This document shows, piece after piece, positions 55,593-63,926 of a DNA stretch of 64,000 nucleotides (position 1 is the first letter of the stretch; the number at the start of each line of letters is the position of its first letter). A program made the position numbers and the translations under genes. Below the pieces are notes generated by a model. That model saw only the letters and a program-made list of their open reading frames with translations. It searched no databases and was not told the DNA's origin. The stretch lies in contig NZ_OX296583.1 of the NCBI RefSeq assembly GCF_946463545.1, positions 1,558,902 to 1,622,901 of the forward strand, written 5' to 3'. The stretch is from Methanothermococcus thermolithotrophicus DSM 2095. GTDB lineage: Archaea > AGJL01 > Methanococci > Methanococcales > Methanococcaceae.

Positions 55593-56510
55593 TTAATAGT
55601 ACAAATTGTATGATTTAAACTTTTCTGCCATATTCATGGTTTCTCCAAAACCCTTGCCAATACCGTATCCTAAGTTGTACACTACACCAAATAAACCTAA
55701 AGAATCTGCTGGATTGTATTCAACAGTTTTTGGAGAACTTATGTTTGCCAGCCTAGCAGCTGCATTAATGGCGTCTTCCTCGGTTCCTACCTCGTCCACT
55801 AAACCAACTTTTTGAGCATCCGATCCACTGTATATCTTACCATCGGCTACCTTTAAAGTTTCGTTTAGTGTCATGTTTCTATTTTCTGCAACCCATTTAA
55901 CAAAGTCTAGGTAGGTTTCATTTATCATTTTTTCCAAGTATGCCTTTTCTTCAGGAGTCATTGGTCTGTATGGTGACCCTATGTCTTTATATTCCCCGGC
56001 CTTTATAACTGTTGCATTTACACCGAGTTTTTCCATTAAACCATAATAATGAACAATATCCATCCTTACCCCAATACTACCTACAATAGAGTGCTTTTCA
56101 GCTACGATGTAATCAGTAGAAGCTGCTGCCATGTACGAACCAGATGCTCCTAAAGTTTCAATGTATGCCACAACGGTCTTTTTTTCAGAGACTTCCTTTA
56201 TCTTTCTTGCAAGTTTCTCACTTGCTATAACTTCTCCACCTGGTGAATTAATCCTTAAAATCACCGCATCAATATTGTCGTTATTTTCGGCTTCTTCCAA
56301 TAAATTGATATAGTCATTTACATCAGGTTGAATCTCACCAAATAATCCTGAATCCTCAGTCTTTGAAACTATCATATCGTCAAGATTTATAACGGCAATG
56401 TTTCCGTCCCCAAAATCTGATTCAGACGACAATATCATTAAAATGCCGCCAAGTATCAATGCAATAACCGCTACAAAGGCTATTAACGAGAACGCATATA
56501 TTTTCTTCAT
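55593..56510 (-). CDS. sppA: Signal peptide peptidase SppA-type protease
   Basis: A 305-residue membrane serine protease (S49). A single N-terminal helix (IYAFSLIAFVAVIALILGGILMI) anchors an external domain. The catalytic Ser is in LGASGSYMAA and the Lys in IKAGEYKDIGSPYRPMT, and LRINSPGGEV is also characteristic. It degrades residual signal peptides. Its length matches short archaeal SppA. It has its own transcript, with a palindrome group upstream at 56548-56622. Confidence 0.93.
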   Translation of the reverse strand: MKKIYAFSLIAFVAVIALILGGILMILSSESDFGDGNIAVINLDDMIVSKTEDSGLFGEIQPDVNDYINLLEEAENNDNIDAVILRINSPGGEVIASEKLARKIKEVSEKKTVVAYIETLGASGSYMAAASTDYIVAEKHSIVGSIGVRMDIVHYYGLMEKLGVNATVIKAGEYKDIGSPYRPMTPEEKAYLEKMINETYLDFVKWVAENRNMTLNETLKVADGKIYSGSDAQKVGLVDEVGTEEDAINAAARLANISSPKTVEYNPADSLGLFGVVYNLGYGIGKGFGETMNMAEKFKSYNLYY

Positions 56511-56547
56511 ACCAACACACCAACATTATACGTCGTTTTTGTCGTTT

Positions 56548-56622
56548 AGTTGAATAATCATAGATTATTCAACTCTCGATGAAAATCTTTGATTTGCTTC
56601 AATTCCTGTAGCTTTGCTACAG
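56548..56622. repeat. Palindrome group 4
   Basis: AGTTGAATAATC-ATA-GATTATTCAACT (56548-56574) has exactly the 12-bp stem of array 1 (19187-19213) with a different centre. AAATC-TTT-GATTT (56583-56595) and CTGTAGC-TTT-GCTACAG (56606-56622) follow, with CTCGATG and GCTTC spacers. It lies between sppA and the OB-fold gene. Confidence 0.8.
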
Positions 56623-56640
56623 TAGATTGACGAAATATTT

Positions 56641-57258
56641 TTAAAGTATTCTATAGTTACCTGGAGATGGCTCATATACTTCTCCATCCTCTTTTAATTC
56701 GGAGAGCAAATCATCTAGCTCATCCTCATCTATCTTTAATTTTTCTAAAAGTTCTTCATATGAGATCTCATCATTTTCTCTTATTATATCCAATATTAAG
56801 TCTTTAGTATCAAATTCGCCATAAAGATCTTCTAAAACTTCATTTTCTATTGATTTTTCAGCATCCATGGCTCCTTCGTAGGATGGTGTTTCTTCATCCT
56901 TTAGGTATTTTCTTGTTTTTTCTATTTCTATATTTCTTAATTCCCTCCATTTCTCCCTATTTTCGTTTCTCTTTTTATAAATTTCCAGGGCGATGTATTT
57001 CTGACCTTCATACTCTCCGACTCTGCCTATTACATCTAAAAAATCTCCATCATTAATATCTGTAGATTTATTTTCAAAATCTTTAACTAATATACCATCT
57101 AATTCAAATGTTGTAATGTTTGAAATATTGACATTTTTAACTTCCCCCAGTACTCTTACCCTGTGTATTCTTTTATTTTCTATTGTAATTGTTTTTCCAA
57201 CAACTTCATTTTCCAAGAACTCTTCAGGATGAATCTTATAAGCCACATATCTCATCAT
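56641..57258 (-). CDS. RPA-associated OB-fold protein (COG3390-like)
   Basis: A 205-residue protein with an N-terminal OB fold (MRYVAYKIHPEEFLEN, HRVRVLGEVKNVNIS, DFLDVIGRVGEYEGQKYIALEI), an acidic linker and a C-terminal winged helix (DLILDIIRENDEISYEELLEKLKI). This is the architecture of archaeal proteins that accompany replication protein A and resemble RPA32. The gene for RPA itself is not in the window. GGTGA lies before the tandem ATG ATG start at 57258/57255. Confidence 0.78.
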   Translation of the reverse strand: MMRYVAYKIHPEEFLENEVVGKTITIENKRIHRVRVLGEVKNVNISNITTFELDGILVKDFENKSTDINDGDFLDVIGRVGEYEGQKYIALEIYKKRNENREKWRELRNIEIEKTRKYLKDEETPSYEGAMDAEKSIENEVLEDLYGEFDTKDLILDIIRENDEISYEELLEKLKIDEDELDDLLSELKEDGEVYEPSPGNYRIL

Positions 57259-57341
57259 TTTTTCACCAATTTAATTTAAACATTTATACAATATAACACA
57301 GCCAGCATATGGTTTACATTTAATTACTTCTAACTTTTTAT

Positions 57342-57770
57342 CTATTGTTCTTCCAGCTCATCCTCATCTACAATTACACCGTTTTTGGTTCTAGGTGCAA
57401 TATCCTTTATTATCTTCATTAAGTCCTCCCCTTCTTCTGCAATTATTTTTATTTTCATTCCACCGTGGATATCTTCATCGAAATTTAGGTTATTTACAAA
57501 TGCCGCCTGTTTGTTTATTTTGAATGTTGTTAAATATGGTTCAGAATGTTTCTTTCTTATACCTTTTTCTAGTATCATTCTTGCAGTATCTAGTATGGCC
57601 TGACTTCTTATAAGTTCTTTAAACCTACTTATGTCAGTGGCTTCCCCTAGAATATATTTTTCATCTTCTTCTATCGCAATTTTTACATCGGGAAAAATGT
57701 TAACCATAGCCTTTTTGATTTTTTCTATGTCTTCCGTTGGTTTTATTCTGGTTTTTATTTTAATAATCAT
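57342..57770 (-). CDS. UPF0201 family protein
   Basis: A 142-residue archaeal protein of UPF0201 (COG1325): IIKIKTRIKPTEDIEKIKKAMVNIFPDV and ILDTARMILEKGIRKKHSEPYLTTFKINKQAAFV. Homologues have a ribosomal-L5-like fold and are suspected RNA-binding proteins. GGTGAT precedes ATG. It is 17 bp downstream of the aminotransferase gene, so probably co-transcribed. Confidence 0.85.
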   Translation of the reverse strand: MIIKIKTRIKPTEDIEKIKKAMVNIFPDVKIAIEEDEKYILGEATDISRFKELIRSQAILDTARMILEKGIRKKHSEPYLTTFKINKQAAFVNNLNFDEDIHGGMKIKIIAEEGEDLMKIIKDIAPRTKNGVIVDEDELEEQ

Positions 57771-57787
57771 GGTATCACCTAATCAAG

Positions 57788-58912
57788 TTAGAATAATTTC
57801 TCCATTATTTCCAGTGCTTTTTCTATGTCCTCATACTTTGTAGCATACGAGAATCTAACATTATTCTCCCCGTTTTTACCAAAGGCAATACCTGGAACGC
57901 ATAATATTTTATTCTCAATGAGTTTTTGAGCAACTTCCATTCCAGAGCCGTGTTCACCAACATTTGGAAATACATAGAAAGCCCCTTCAGGAATTACAAC
58001 ATCAAAGAAGTTTTTCAAACCATTTACTATTAAGTCCCTTCTTCTCCTAAATTCCTTTACCATATCTTCAACACACTTTTGACTACCTTCTAAAGCAGCC
58101 AGAGCTCCGTACTGGGCAAAGGATGTAGCACATGCAAAACCGTACTGATGTACTTTGACCATGTTTTCGATTATATCGTATTTCTCATTTAAATTGTCGT
58201 TAACTGCCAAATAACCTATTCTCCAGCCAGTCATTGAGTGGGATTTTGAAAATCCATTTATTAAAATACAGTTATCGGTAAATTCCATAGGAGAGTGGTG
58301 TTTTTTGTCGTAAATTATTTTTTCGTAAATTTCGTCTGAAATTATAACAATATCCTTATCTTCGGCTATTTCACAAATTGCCTTTATCTCTTCCTTATCC
58401 ATGACCCTTCCAGTTGGATTGGATGGTGAATTTAATATGATACACTTTGTTTTATCGGATATACTGTTTTTAATTTCTTCAATATCTAACTTAAACTCCT
58501 CATCAAGGTTCATTGGAACTATTTTCCCTTCGTAGAGCTGAGTTAGTGATTTATATGAAACAAAACCTGGATCTGGAATCAAAACTTCGTCCCCCTTGTT
58601 TACAAGAGCCATGACCGACAACATAAGAGCTTCAGAAGCTCCGCATGTAACCATAATATTGTTTAAATCTACATCCAAGTTGTTGTCATTTTTTAACTTT
58701 TTACATATGGCTTCCCTAAGTTCTGGAATTCCATTGTTTGGGGTGTAATGGGTTTTACCTTCATCTAAAGCTTTTTTTGCAGCATCTATTACATGTTTTG
58801 GAGTATCAAAATCTGGTTCTCCTATCCCTAAATTTATCGAGCTCTCAGTAGCCATGTTGAATATTTTTCTTATCTCTGAAGGTTCTATATTTTTACATCT
58901 GTTTGAAATCAT
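57788..58912 (-). CDS. Class I/II PLP-dependent aminotransferase
   Basis: A 374-residue fold-type I aminotransferase, aspartate-aminotransferase-like. Motifs are LGIGEPDFDTPKHV, YTPNNGIPELREAI, LNSPSNPTGRV, SDEIYE and the PLP lysine in INGFSKSHSMTGWRIGY. Substrate (aspartate, aromatic or LL-diaminopimelate relatives) cannot be fixed by reading. ATG 58912 is favoured because GGTGAG abuts the upstream ATG 58918. Confidence 0.9.
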   Translation of the reverse strand: MISNRCKNIEPSEIRKIFNMATESSINLGIGEPDFDTPKHVIDAAKKALDEGKTHYTPNNGIPELREAICKKLKNDNNLDVDLNNIMVTCGASEALMLSVMALVNKGDEVLIPDPGFVSYKSLTQLYEGKIVPMNLDEEFKLDIEEIKNSISDKTKCIILNSPSNPTGRVMDKEEIKAICEIAEDKDIVIISDEIYEKIIYDKKHHSPMEFTDNCILINGFSKSHSMTGWRIGYLAVNDNLNEKYDIIENMVKVHQYGFACATSFAQYGALAALEGSQKCVEDMVKEFRRRRDLIVNGLKNFFDVVIPEGAFYVFPNVGEHGSGMEVAQKLIENKILCVPGIAFGKNGENNVRFSYATKYEDIEKALEIMEKLF

Positions 58913-59020
58913 AAACATCTCACCGTAAATATTATGAAAATTATAAAAGCTATGAAACTATACGCTTCATAAAATAGTATGATTAAAAGATATATTAAAT
59001 TTTGTAGAAAAATAATTATT

Positions 59021-59515
59021 TTAATTTATTTCTTTTAAATAGTTTTTAACAATATTTTCAAGTTCTTTATTATATTTTAAGGACAATACATATTTAGATA
59101 TTGGATATTTTCTAATTAAATAAATATAATCTCCATTCTTTTTATATCCTTCAAAATTTTTCCAATATTCCATCCCTCCGTTTAAAAGGATACCTTTATC
59201 ACAAATATCTATTTTTCTCATCCTTAGTTTTTCAAAACTAAATACGATTAATAGCAGGATTATAGTATAAATTGACATAGATATTATGAAAATTGATGAA
59301 ATTGCAAAGAGCACCATAATAGCTAAAAACTCCTTATTTTTCCTTAAATTATACTTCATATTTTCCAACATGTCAATTTCTGTTGAATAAAGGACTTTCC
59401 ACGATTTCTTAGCTTTTTTATAATTTCGATAATAAATAATGCCCACAATTGTAGGTATTGCAAAACATAAAAAAATTATCGATAGTAAAAATACATCTAT
59501 ACCAAACAAATCCAT
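59021..59515 (-). CDS. Membrane protein with C-terminal PH-like region, paralogue 1
   Basis: A 164-residue protein with an N-terminal helix, two central helices (LAIMVLFAISSIFIISMSIYTIILLLIVF) and a C-terminal soluble domain KIDICDKGILLNGGMEYWKNFEGYKKNGDYIYLIR ... LENIVKNYLKEI. The last part is shared with the gene just upstream (59528-60055), so the two are tandem paralogues. The form resembles methanogen DUF5673-type proteins (PH-like domain on a membrane anchor); the function is unknown. GGGAG precedes ATG 59515. Confidence 0.65.
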   Translation of the reverse strand: MDLFGIDVFLLSIIFLCFAIPTIVGIIYYRNYKKAKKSWKVLYSTEIDMLENMKYNLRKNKEFLAIMVLFAISSIFIISMSIYTIILLLIVFSFEKLRMRKIDICDKGILLNGGMEYWKNFEGYKKNGDYIYLIRKYPISKYVLSLKYNKELENIVKNYLKEIN

Positions 59516-59527
59516 AATTCTCCCAAT

Positions 59528-60055
59528 TTAATCCATTTCTTTTAAATAATTCTTAATAATATTTTCGAGCTCACCTTCATTTAATAAATAAATATCGCCG
59601 ACCACCCAAGCGATATATTTTGGTCTCAATACAACATACTCCCCCTTTTTTAAATATCCTTTAAAATTATTCCAACACCAAACAAGTTTTTTATTACTAA
59701 GAATACCTTTATCGCTTATTTGTACTTCAATAAATTTTTTCTTATTGACAGCATGTTCAAGAACCAATATCGAAAATACTAGAATTACTACTGCTCCAAA
59801 ATTAAGCACAACTGACAAAACAACCTCAGATCCATGATAATACTCCATAATATTTCTAATAAGTATGATCAAATTAAATATCAATGCAAAATAAATAATC
59901 TTTCTATTTGATTTTAAGTTAAGTTTTCTGTTCATTTTGGCATTGTACAATATGTTAGCTGTTTTAGAGATTTTTTTAAATTTTTGTATTTTAACAATAA
60001 TATATATAATTAAAAATAACAACACAACTACTGCAAACAAAATATAAATTTCCAC
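59528..60055 (-). CDS. Membrane protein with C-terminal PH-like region, paralogue 2
   Basis: A 175-residue protein: N-terminal helix (IYILFAVVVLLFLIIYIIV), two central helices and a C-terminal domain QISDKGILSNKKLVWCWNNFKGYLKKGEYVVLRPK ... LENIIKNYLKEMD. It aligns with the neighbour at 59021-59515 while the membrane part has diverged. It starts at GTG 60055 after GGTGGT. Divergent from the Ehb-like pair; the shared upstream region holds a 24-bp perfect palindrome. Confidence 0.62.
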   Translation of the reverse strand: MEIYILFAVVVLLFLIIYIIVKIQKFKKISKTANILYNAKMNRKLNLKSNRKIIYFALIFNLIILIRNIMEYYHGSEVVLSVVLNFGAVVILVFSILVLEHAVNKKKFIEVQISDKGILSNKKLVWCWNNFKGYLKKGEYVVLRPKYIAWVVGDIYLLNEGELENIIKNYLKEMD

Positions 60056-60129
60056 AATACCACCGTTCTATTTACCCCATTCTTTGAATATTTTTTAGAT
60101 GCTATTTCAATAAATATTTATATGTAAAA

Positions 60130-60153
60130 ATTATAATGATTAATCATTATAAT
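60130..60153. promoter_or_regulatory. 24-bp perfect palindrome, candidate operator
   Basis: ATTATAATGATT (60130-60141) is followed directly by its reverse complement. A TATA-like TAAATATTTATATG lies at 60111-60124, so the dyad would cover the transcription start of the Ehb-like genes (start codon 60197). This is the layout expected for a repressor site. Confidence 0.5.
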
Positions 60154-60196
60154 ATTGATTTTATCATCTTGTTAATATTATTTATATGGTGGAACA

Positions 60197-60463
60197 ATGC
60201 TCGAAGATATCGTTTTAATACTTGCTTCAATAGGCATAATTCTCGCCTCAATAAGGCTTTGGATTGAAAAAGACGGAAAAAACATGGTCTATGCAAGGTT
60301 GCATATCGCAGGAGTTATTGACATAGCTTGTATTGTTATACTTCTGGTTTTAAATCAACCATTATTGGCTTTAATTTACTTAGTACTCTGTCCATTTGCA
60401 GCTCACGCAATTGCCAACGCCGATTATTACGATGAGCTAAACAAGAATAGGGTGGAAAAATGA
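60197..60463 (+). CDS. MnhG-like membrane subunit, probably of energy-converting hydrogenase B (Ehb)
   Basis: An 88-residue protein with three membrane helices and the MnhG pattern YARLHIAGVIDIACIVILL and CPFAAHAIANADYYDE. In methanogens such Mrp-antiporter-like pieces are parts of Ehb, which drives low-potential ferredoxin reduction by an ion gradient for biosynthesis. Ehb genes are scattered in some Methanococcales, which fits an isolated pair. It is probably EhbC by gene order in other methanogens, but I am not certain of the letter. The last codons overlap the next start (ATGA). Confidence 0.72.
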   Translation: MLEDIVLILASIGIILASIRLWIEKDGKNMVYARLHIAGVIDIACIVILLVLNQPLLALIYLVLCPFAAHAIANADYYDELNKNRVEK

Positions 60464-60702
60464 GCATATACTTGGAAATATTTATAATGGCCATTGTATT
60501 GATGTCATACATCGGAGCTCTAATTCAAAAGGACTTGATTAAATGTGTAGTTTTAACGGGTTTGGGCGGTTTAGGACTTGCGTATATTTTTAGTTCGTTA
60601 CTTGCTCCAGATGTTGCATTAACTGAAGCAATACTTGGTGGGGCTGTTTTACCTGCATTTTTTGCATTTACGGTTAGAAGAACCCAGAGAATGGATGAAT
60701 GA
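60460..60702 (+). CDS. DUF4040/MbhD-like membrane subunit, probably of Ehb
   Basis: An 80-residue, three-helix protein with DLIKCVVLTGLGGLGLAYIFSSLLAPDVALTEAILGG, the DUF4040 (MbhD/MnhB-associated) core. It overlaps the MnhG-like gene by 4 bp. It is probably the neighbouring Ehb subunit (EhbD in order), completing a two-gene Mrp-like module. No catalytic hydrogenase subunits are in the window. Confidence 0.7.
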   Translation: MSIYLEIFIMAIVLMSYIGALIQKDLIKCVVLTGLGGLGLAYIFSSLLAPDVALTEAILGGAVLPAFFAFTVRRTQRMDE

Positions 60703-60768
60703 ATTTAACATTTTAAAAAATAAATAATAGGGCCATATAAGAAATAAAATTATAAAAATAGCTTTATT

Positions 60769-61242
60769 TTATTTTTTCTCGTTATAGATTCCTTCGTACT
60801 CTCCGTTAACTTCGTTACATTCAACAAAAACTATTTGAGCAATTCTGGCGTTTTTATAAACTGTAATAGGATTTAAAACATGCATTAAATAGGTTGGATA
60901 ACCTTCGTATCCCGGGTCATGAACTGCGGTGTAAAGTGTTGCCCCCATTCTCAACAAGCTACTTCTTGGATAGGCAAAACCTCCTGCATTGTTAGGTACC
61001 TTTATCCTATCTGCAACCTTTACTGCATAAATTCCAACACCTAAATCGATTTTTTCATCCTTTTCAGAGTCAAAAATTTCAACATGTTCAGGGAGCTCTC
61101 TTTTTTCATTTGTAAAATCGATGGTTCCTTTCCCAACAATCTTGTAGATTTTTCCAACTCTTAAATCGATTCCACACTGCTGGATTTGAATATCATCTTT
61201 AACTTCAATAAAATTTTTTGATATTTTTGCTCCGATGATCAT
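60769..61242 (-). CDS. dut: Deoxyuridine triphosphatase of the Dcd/DUT trimer family
   Basis: A 157-residue enzyme hydrolysing dUTP to dUMP. Motifs are QIQQCGIDLRVGKIYKI, GFAYPRSSLLRMGATLYTAVHDPGYEG and NARIAQIVFVE. The short length without extra deaminase features resembles the M. jannaschii dUTPase next to its GlmU-like gene. ATG 61242 is fixed by a perfect GGAGGA ribosome site; the longer frame to 61293 runs into the palindrome between genes. Confidence 0.87.
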   Translation of the reverse strand: MIIGAKISKNFIEVKDDIQIQQCGIDLRVGKIYKIVGKGTIDFTNEKRELPEHVEIFDSEKDEKIDLGVGIYAVKVADRIKVPNNAGGFAYPRSSLLRMGATLYTAVHDPGYEGYPTYLMHVLNPITVYKNARIAQIVFVECNEVNGEYEGIYNEKK

Positions 61243-61265
61243 AATTTTCCTCCTTTGATTTCTTG

Positions 61266-61309
61266 ACGAAAACCAAAGGTTTTCGTGAGTCAATAATCAC
61301 CTTGTGATT
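61266..61309. repeat. Palindrome group 5, overlapping the end of the GlmU-like gene
   Basis: ACGAAAACC-AAA-GGTTTTCGT (61266-61286; same stem as array-2 unit 24317-24335) and AATCAC-CTT-GTGATT (61295-61309), joined by GAGTC and followed by CTCGAG. The second unit contains the stop codon of the upstream gene. Confidence 0.75.
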
Positions 61310-62541
61310 TGTCTCGAGTTTAAAGTTTTTACCACTTTTTCCTCCTTTTTATAAACAAAAGCTCCTCTCTCAACATCTTCGCCTATCAAACAATTTGCTC
61401 CAATCCAGCAGTTGCTTCCTACTTTAACCCCTGGCATAAATGAGACCTGAACACCTGTTTTTACATTATCTCCCATTACGACCCCTAATTTTCTAACACT
61501 CTCGACCTTATCTCCTTTTATATTCACTTTAACAGGTTTGTCATCAAATCTAAGGTTGGCGGTTATTGTGTTACATCCAAAGTTGCAGTTTTCTCCGATT
61601 ATGCTATCTCCAACATACGATAAGTGCGGTATTTTGGTATTTTTCATTATGATGCTTCCCTTAACTTCAGAAGAGTTTCCAACAAAGGTATTTTCCATTA
61701 AAACAGTATTTGGTCTTATATAAGCTAAAGGTCCCACTATGGCTCCTTTTTTAATTATTGCCGGTCCTTCTATTACACTATTTGCCTTTACGGTTGCTCC
61801 CTCTTCTATAATTACATTTCCTTCAACAACCACGTTTTTCCCGATTTCTCCCTTTATATTGGTTTTTATGTCTTTTAAAAAATAGGTATTTGCGTTTAAT
61901 ATATCCCAAGGTCTTCCAATGTCGTTCCAGTAACCGTTTAATTTAATGCCCTTTATTTTTTTATCCTTAACGAGCTCCTTTATGGCATCGGTTAATTCGA
62001 CCTCTCCTCTTTCAGATGGTTTTATGTCCTTTAAAATCTCAAAAATTTCAGGTTCGAATTTGTAAATACCTGCATTTATTAAATTTGATTTTGGATTGTT
62101 TGGCTTTTCTTGGAGCTCGGTTATATTATTTTCATCATCAACAACTACAACACCAAAGTTTTTAGGATTTTCCACCTCTTTCAATGCCATGGCGTTCTTA
62201 TATTTTATAAAATCCTTTAAATCATCTTCAAAGATAACGTCCCCATTTAAGACTAAAAAATCGTTATCAATAAAATCTTTTGCCATTAAAACAGCGTATC
62301 CAGTACCATCAAATCCCTTCTGCTCTATGAACTTGATTTTTCTGTTTCCTTCAAAATATCTTATTATCATCTCTTTTTTGTATTTAACGATTAAATAGAT
62401 GTTATCAACAAAATCTTCAATTTTTTCAACAATCCATTCTAAAATAGGTTTTCCTGCAATTGGAATCATTGGTTTTGGTCTATTTTCTGTCAATGGCATC
62501 AATCTTGTCCCATTTCCTGCACACAAAATCACAGCATCCAT
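61297..62541 (-). CDS. Bifunctional sugar-1-phosphate nucleotidylyltransferase/acetyltransferase (GlmU-like)
   Basis: A 414-residue enzyme making UDP-GlcNAc. The N-terminal nucleotidyltransferase has LCAGNGTRLMPLTENRPKPMIPIAGKP and LVLNGDVIFEDD. The C-terminal left-handed beta-helix of hexapeptide repeats (GEIGKNVVVEGNVIIEEGATVKANS ... GVVMGDNVKTGVQVSFMPGVKVG) carries acetyltransferase activity in the M. jannaschii homologue. The last residues (RQITR) and stop lie in a palindrome unit. It starts at ATG 62541 after GGTGAT. Order glmM, this gene, dut matches M. jannaschii as I recall. Confidence 0.92.
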   Translation of the reverse strand: MDAVILCAGNGTRLMPLTENRPKPMIPIAGKPILEWIVEKIEDFVDNIYLIVKYKKEMIIRYFEGNRKIKFIEQKGFDGTGYAVLMAKDFIDNDFLVLNGDVIFEDDLKDFIKYKNAMALKEVENPKNFGVVVVDDENNITELQEKPNNPKSNLINAGIYKFEPEIFEILKDIKPSERGEVELTDAIKELVKDKKIKGIKLNGYWNDIGRPWDILNANTYFLKDIKTNIKGEIGKNVVVEGNVIIEEGATVKANSVIEGPAIIKKGAIVGPLAYIRPNTVLMENTFVGNSSEVKGSIIMKNTKIPHLSYVGDSIIGENCNFGCNTITANLRFDDKPVKVNIKGDKVESVRKLGVVMGDNVKTGVQVSFMPGVKVGSNCWIGANCLIGEDVERGAFVYKKEEKVVKTLNSRQITR

Positions 62542-62570
62542 TTAATCACCAAATATAATGTATTTATTAG

Positions 62571-63926
62571 TTATTTATTAATTAAAGCTTTTTTTACCAA
62601 GTTCATACCTTTTTCTAGGAGCTCTTTTGCAAATTTATTATTCTTTGCCTCAACCCTAATTCTAACATAAGGTTCTGTTCCAGAAGGCCTTATCAATATC
62701 CAGCCATCTTCTAAACTAAACCTTACACCGTCTATGGTCTCAGGAGTTGTTTTAAATGCTCCTTCTCCATTTTCAACAACATAATCCATAACCTTTCCCT
62801 TTTTCTCGTCCGGACAGTTTAATTTTTCCCTTAAATTTACATAGGATGGGACTTCGTCCATTATCTCGTATAATTTTTTATCGTAAAATTCCATCATTTC
62901 CAGGATTCTCAATCCAGAGAGTATCCCATCTGGTGTTAAATGCACATCCCTATGTATCCATGTTCCAGAAGGTTCTCCACCAAAAATAGCATCATATTTT
63001 TCAAGAGCTCCTGAGACTGCAACATCTCCAACCTTTGTTCTAATTACTTCAGCATTTAAATCACTTAAGTATTCTTCAATAGCCATTGATGCATCTATTG
63101 TTGTGATTATGATCTTTTTGCTTTTTTTGACTACGTTAGCTTCACAGAGGTACCTTGAAAATGCTGCCAACAACTTATCAAAATCTGTTAACCTACCTTT
63201 TTCATCTATTGCTATCATTCTATCGGCATCGCCGTCGTGAGCTATCCCTATGAAATCCCTGCCCTTACTATTCAGCCCGTTAATAATATCCATGGTTTCG
63301 ATTAAGTTCTTTTTATTAGGTTCTGGCATCCTACCTATAAATCTACCATCTACATGAGAATTTAGGGATAAAGTCTTACATCCAACTTCAGTAAATAAAT
63401 ATGGAGAAACCAAACAGCCTGCAGAATTACCGCAATCCACAACAACGTTATGTTTTTTGTTTAAATCTATATTCTCCAAAATAAAATCCATGTATTTTTT
63501 AATGGCAGTTTCATCTTTCCAAACTTTACCAACACAGTTCCAATCTGCCCTTTTAAAATTCTCGTTAAAAACAATTTCTTCTATCTGACTTTCCTGCTCA
63601 GGTTTAAATGCAGTTCCATCTTTATTAAATAGTTTTATCCCGTTATATTCGGGGGGATTGTGGGATGCAGTAATCATGATTCCAGTATCATAATTTCTTG
63701 TTGAAAATCCTAGAACTGGCGTTGGAGCCATGCCTATTGTTGTTACTTCACATCCTCCATTTAGTAAACCGGTTATTAATGCACTTTCTATTAGTTGCCC
63801 GGTTGTTCTAGTATCCCGTCCAATTACAACGTTGTTAACTTTCTTTGATAACGCAAATCCTACTTCGTATGCAATTTTTGGGTCAAGGTTTTTCATCCTT
63901 ATTCCCGAAGTTCCAAATAACTTCAT
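62571..63926 (-). CDS. glmM: Phosphoglucosamine mutase
   Basis: A 451-residue alpha-D-phosphohexomutase converting glucosamine-6-phosphate to the 1-phosphate for the downstream GlmU-like enzyme. The motifs LFGTSGIR, active-site serine TASHNPPEYNGIK, metal loop IAHDGDADRM and sugar-binding GGEPSGTW are all visible, as is phosphate-binding RPSGTEPYVRI. AGGTGG precedes ATG 63926. It is separated from the GlmU-like gene by 29 bp, forming a UDP-GlcNAc operon. Confidence 0.94.
   Translation of the reverse strand: MKLFGTSGIRMKNLDPKIAYEVGFALSKKVNNVVIGRDTRTTGQLIESALITGLLNGGCEVTTIGMAPTPVLGFSTRNYDTGIMITASHNPPEYNGIKLFNKDGTAFKPEQESQIEEIVFNENFKRADWNCVGKVWKDETAIKKYMDFILENIDLNKKHNVVVDCGNSAGCLVSPYLFTEVGCKTLSLNSHVDGRFIGRMPEPNKKNLIETMDIINGLNSKGRDFIGIAHDGDADRMIAIDEKGRLTDFDKLLAAFSRYLCEANVVKKSKKIIITTIDASMAIEEYLSDLNAEVIRTKVGDVAVSGALEKYDAIFGGEPSGTWIHRDVHLTPDGILSGLRILEMMEFYDKKLYEIMDEVPSYVNLREKLNCPDEKKGKVMDYVVENGEGAFKTTPETIDGVRFSLEDGWILIRPSGTEPYVRIRVEAKNNKFAKELLEKGMNLVKKALINK

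Noticed and set aside
57385-57843. Plus-strand frames opposite UPF0201 and the aminotransferase
   Set aside because: Shadows of conserved minus-strand genes with hydrophobic low-complexity products.
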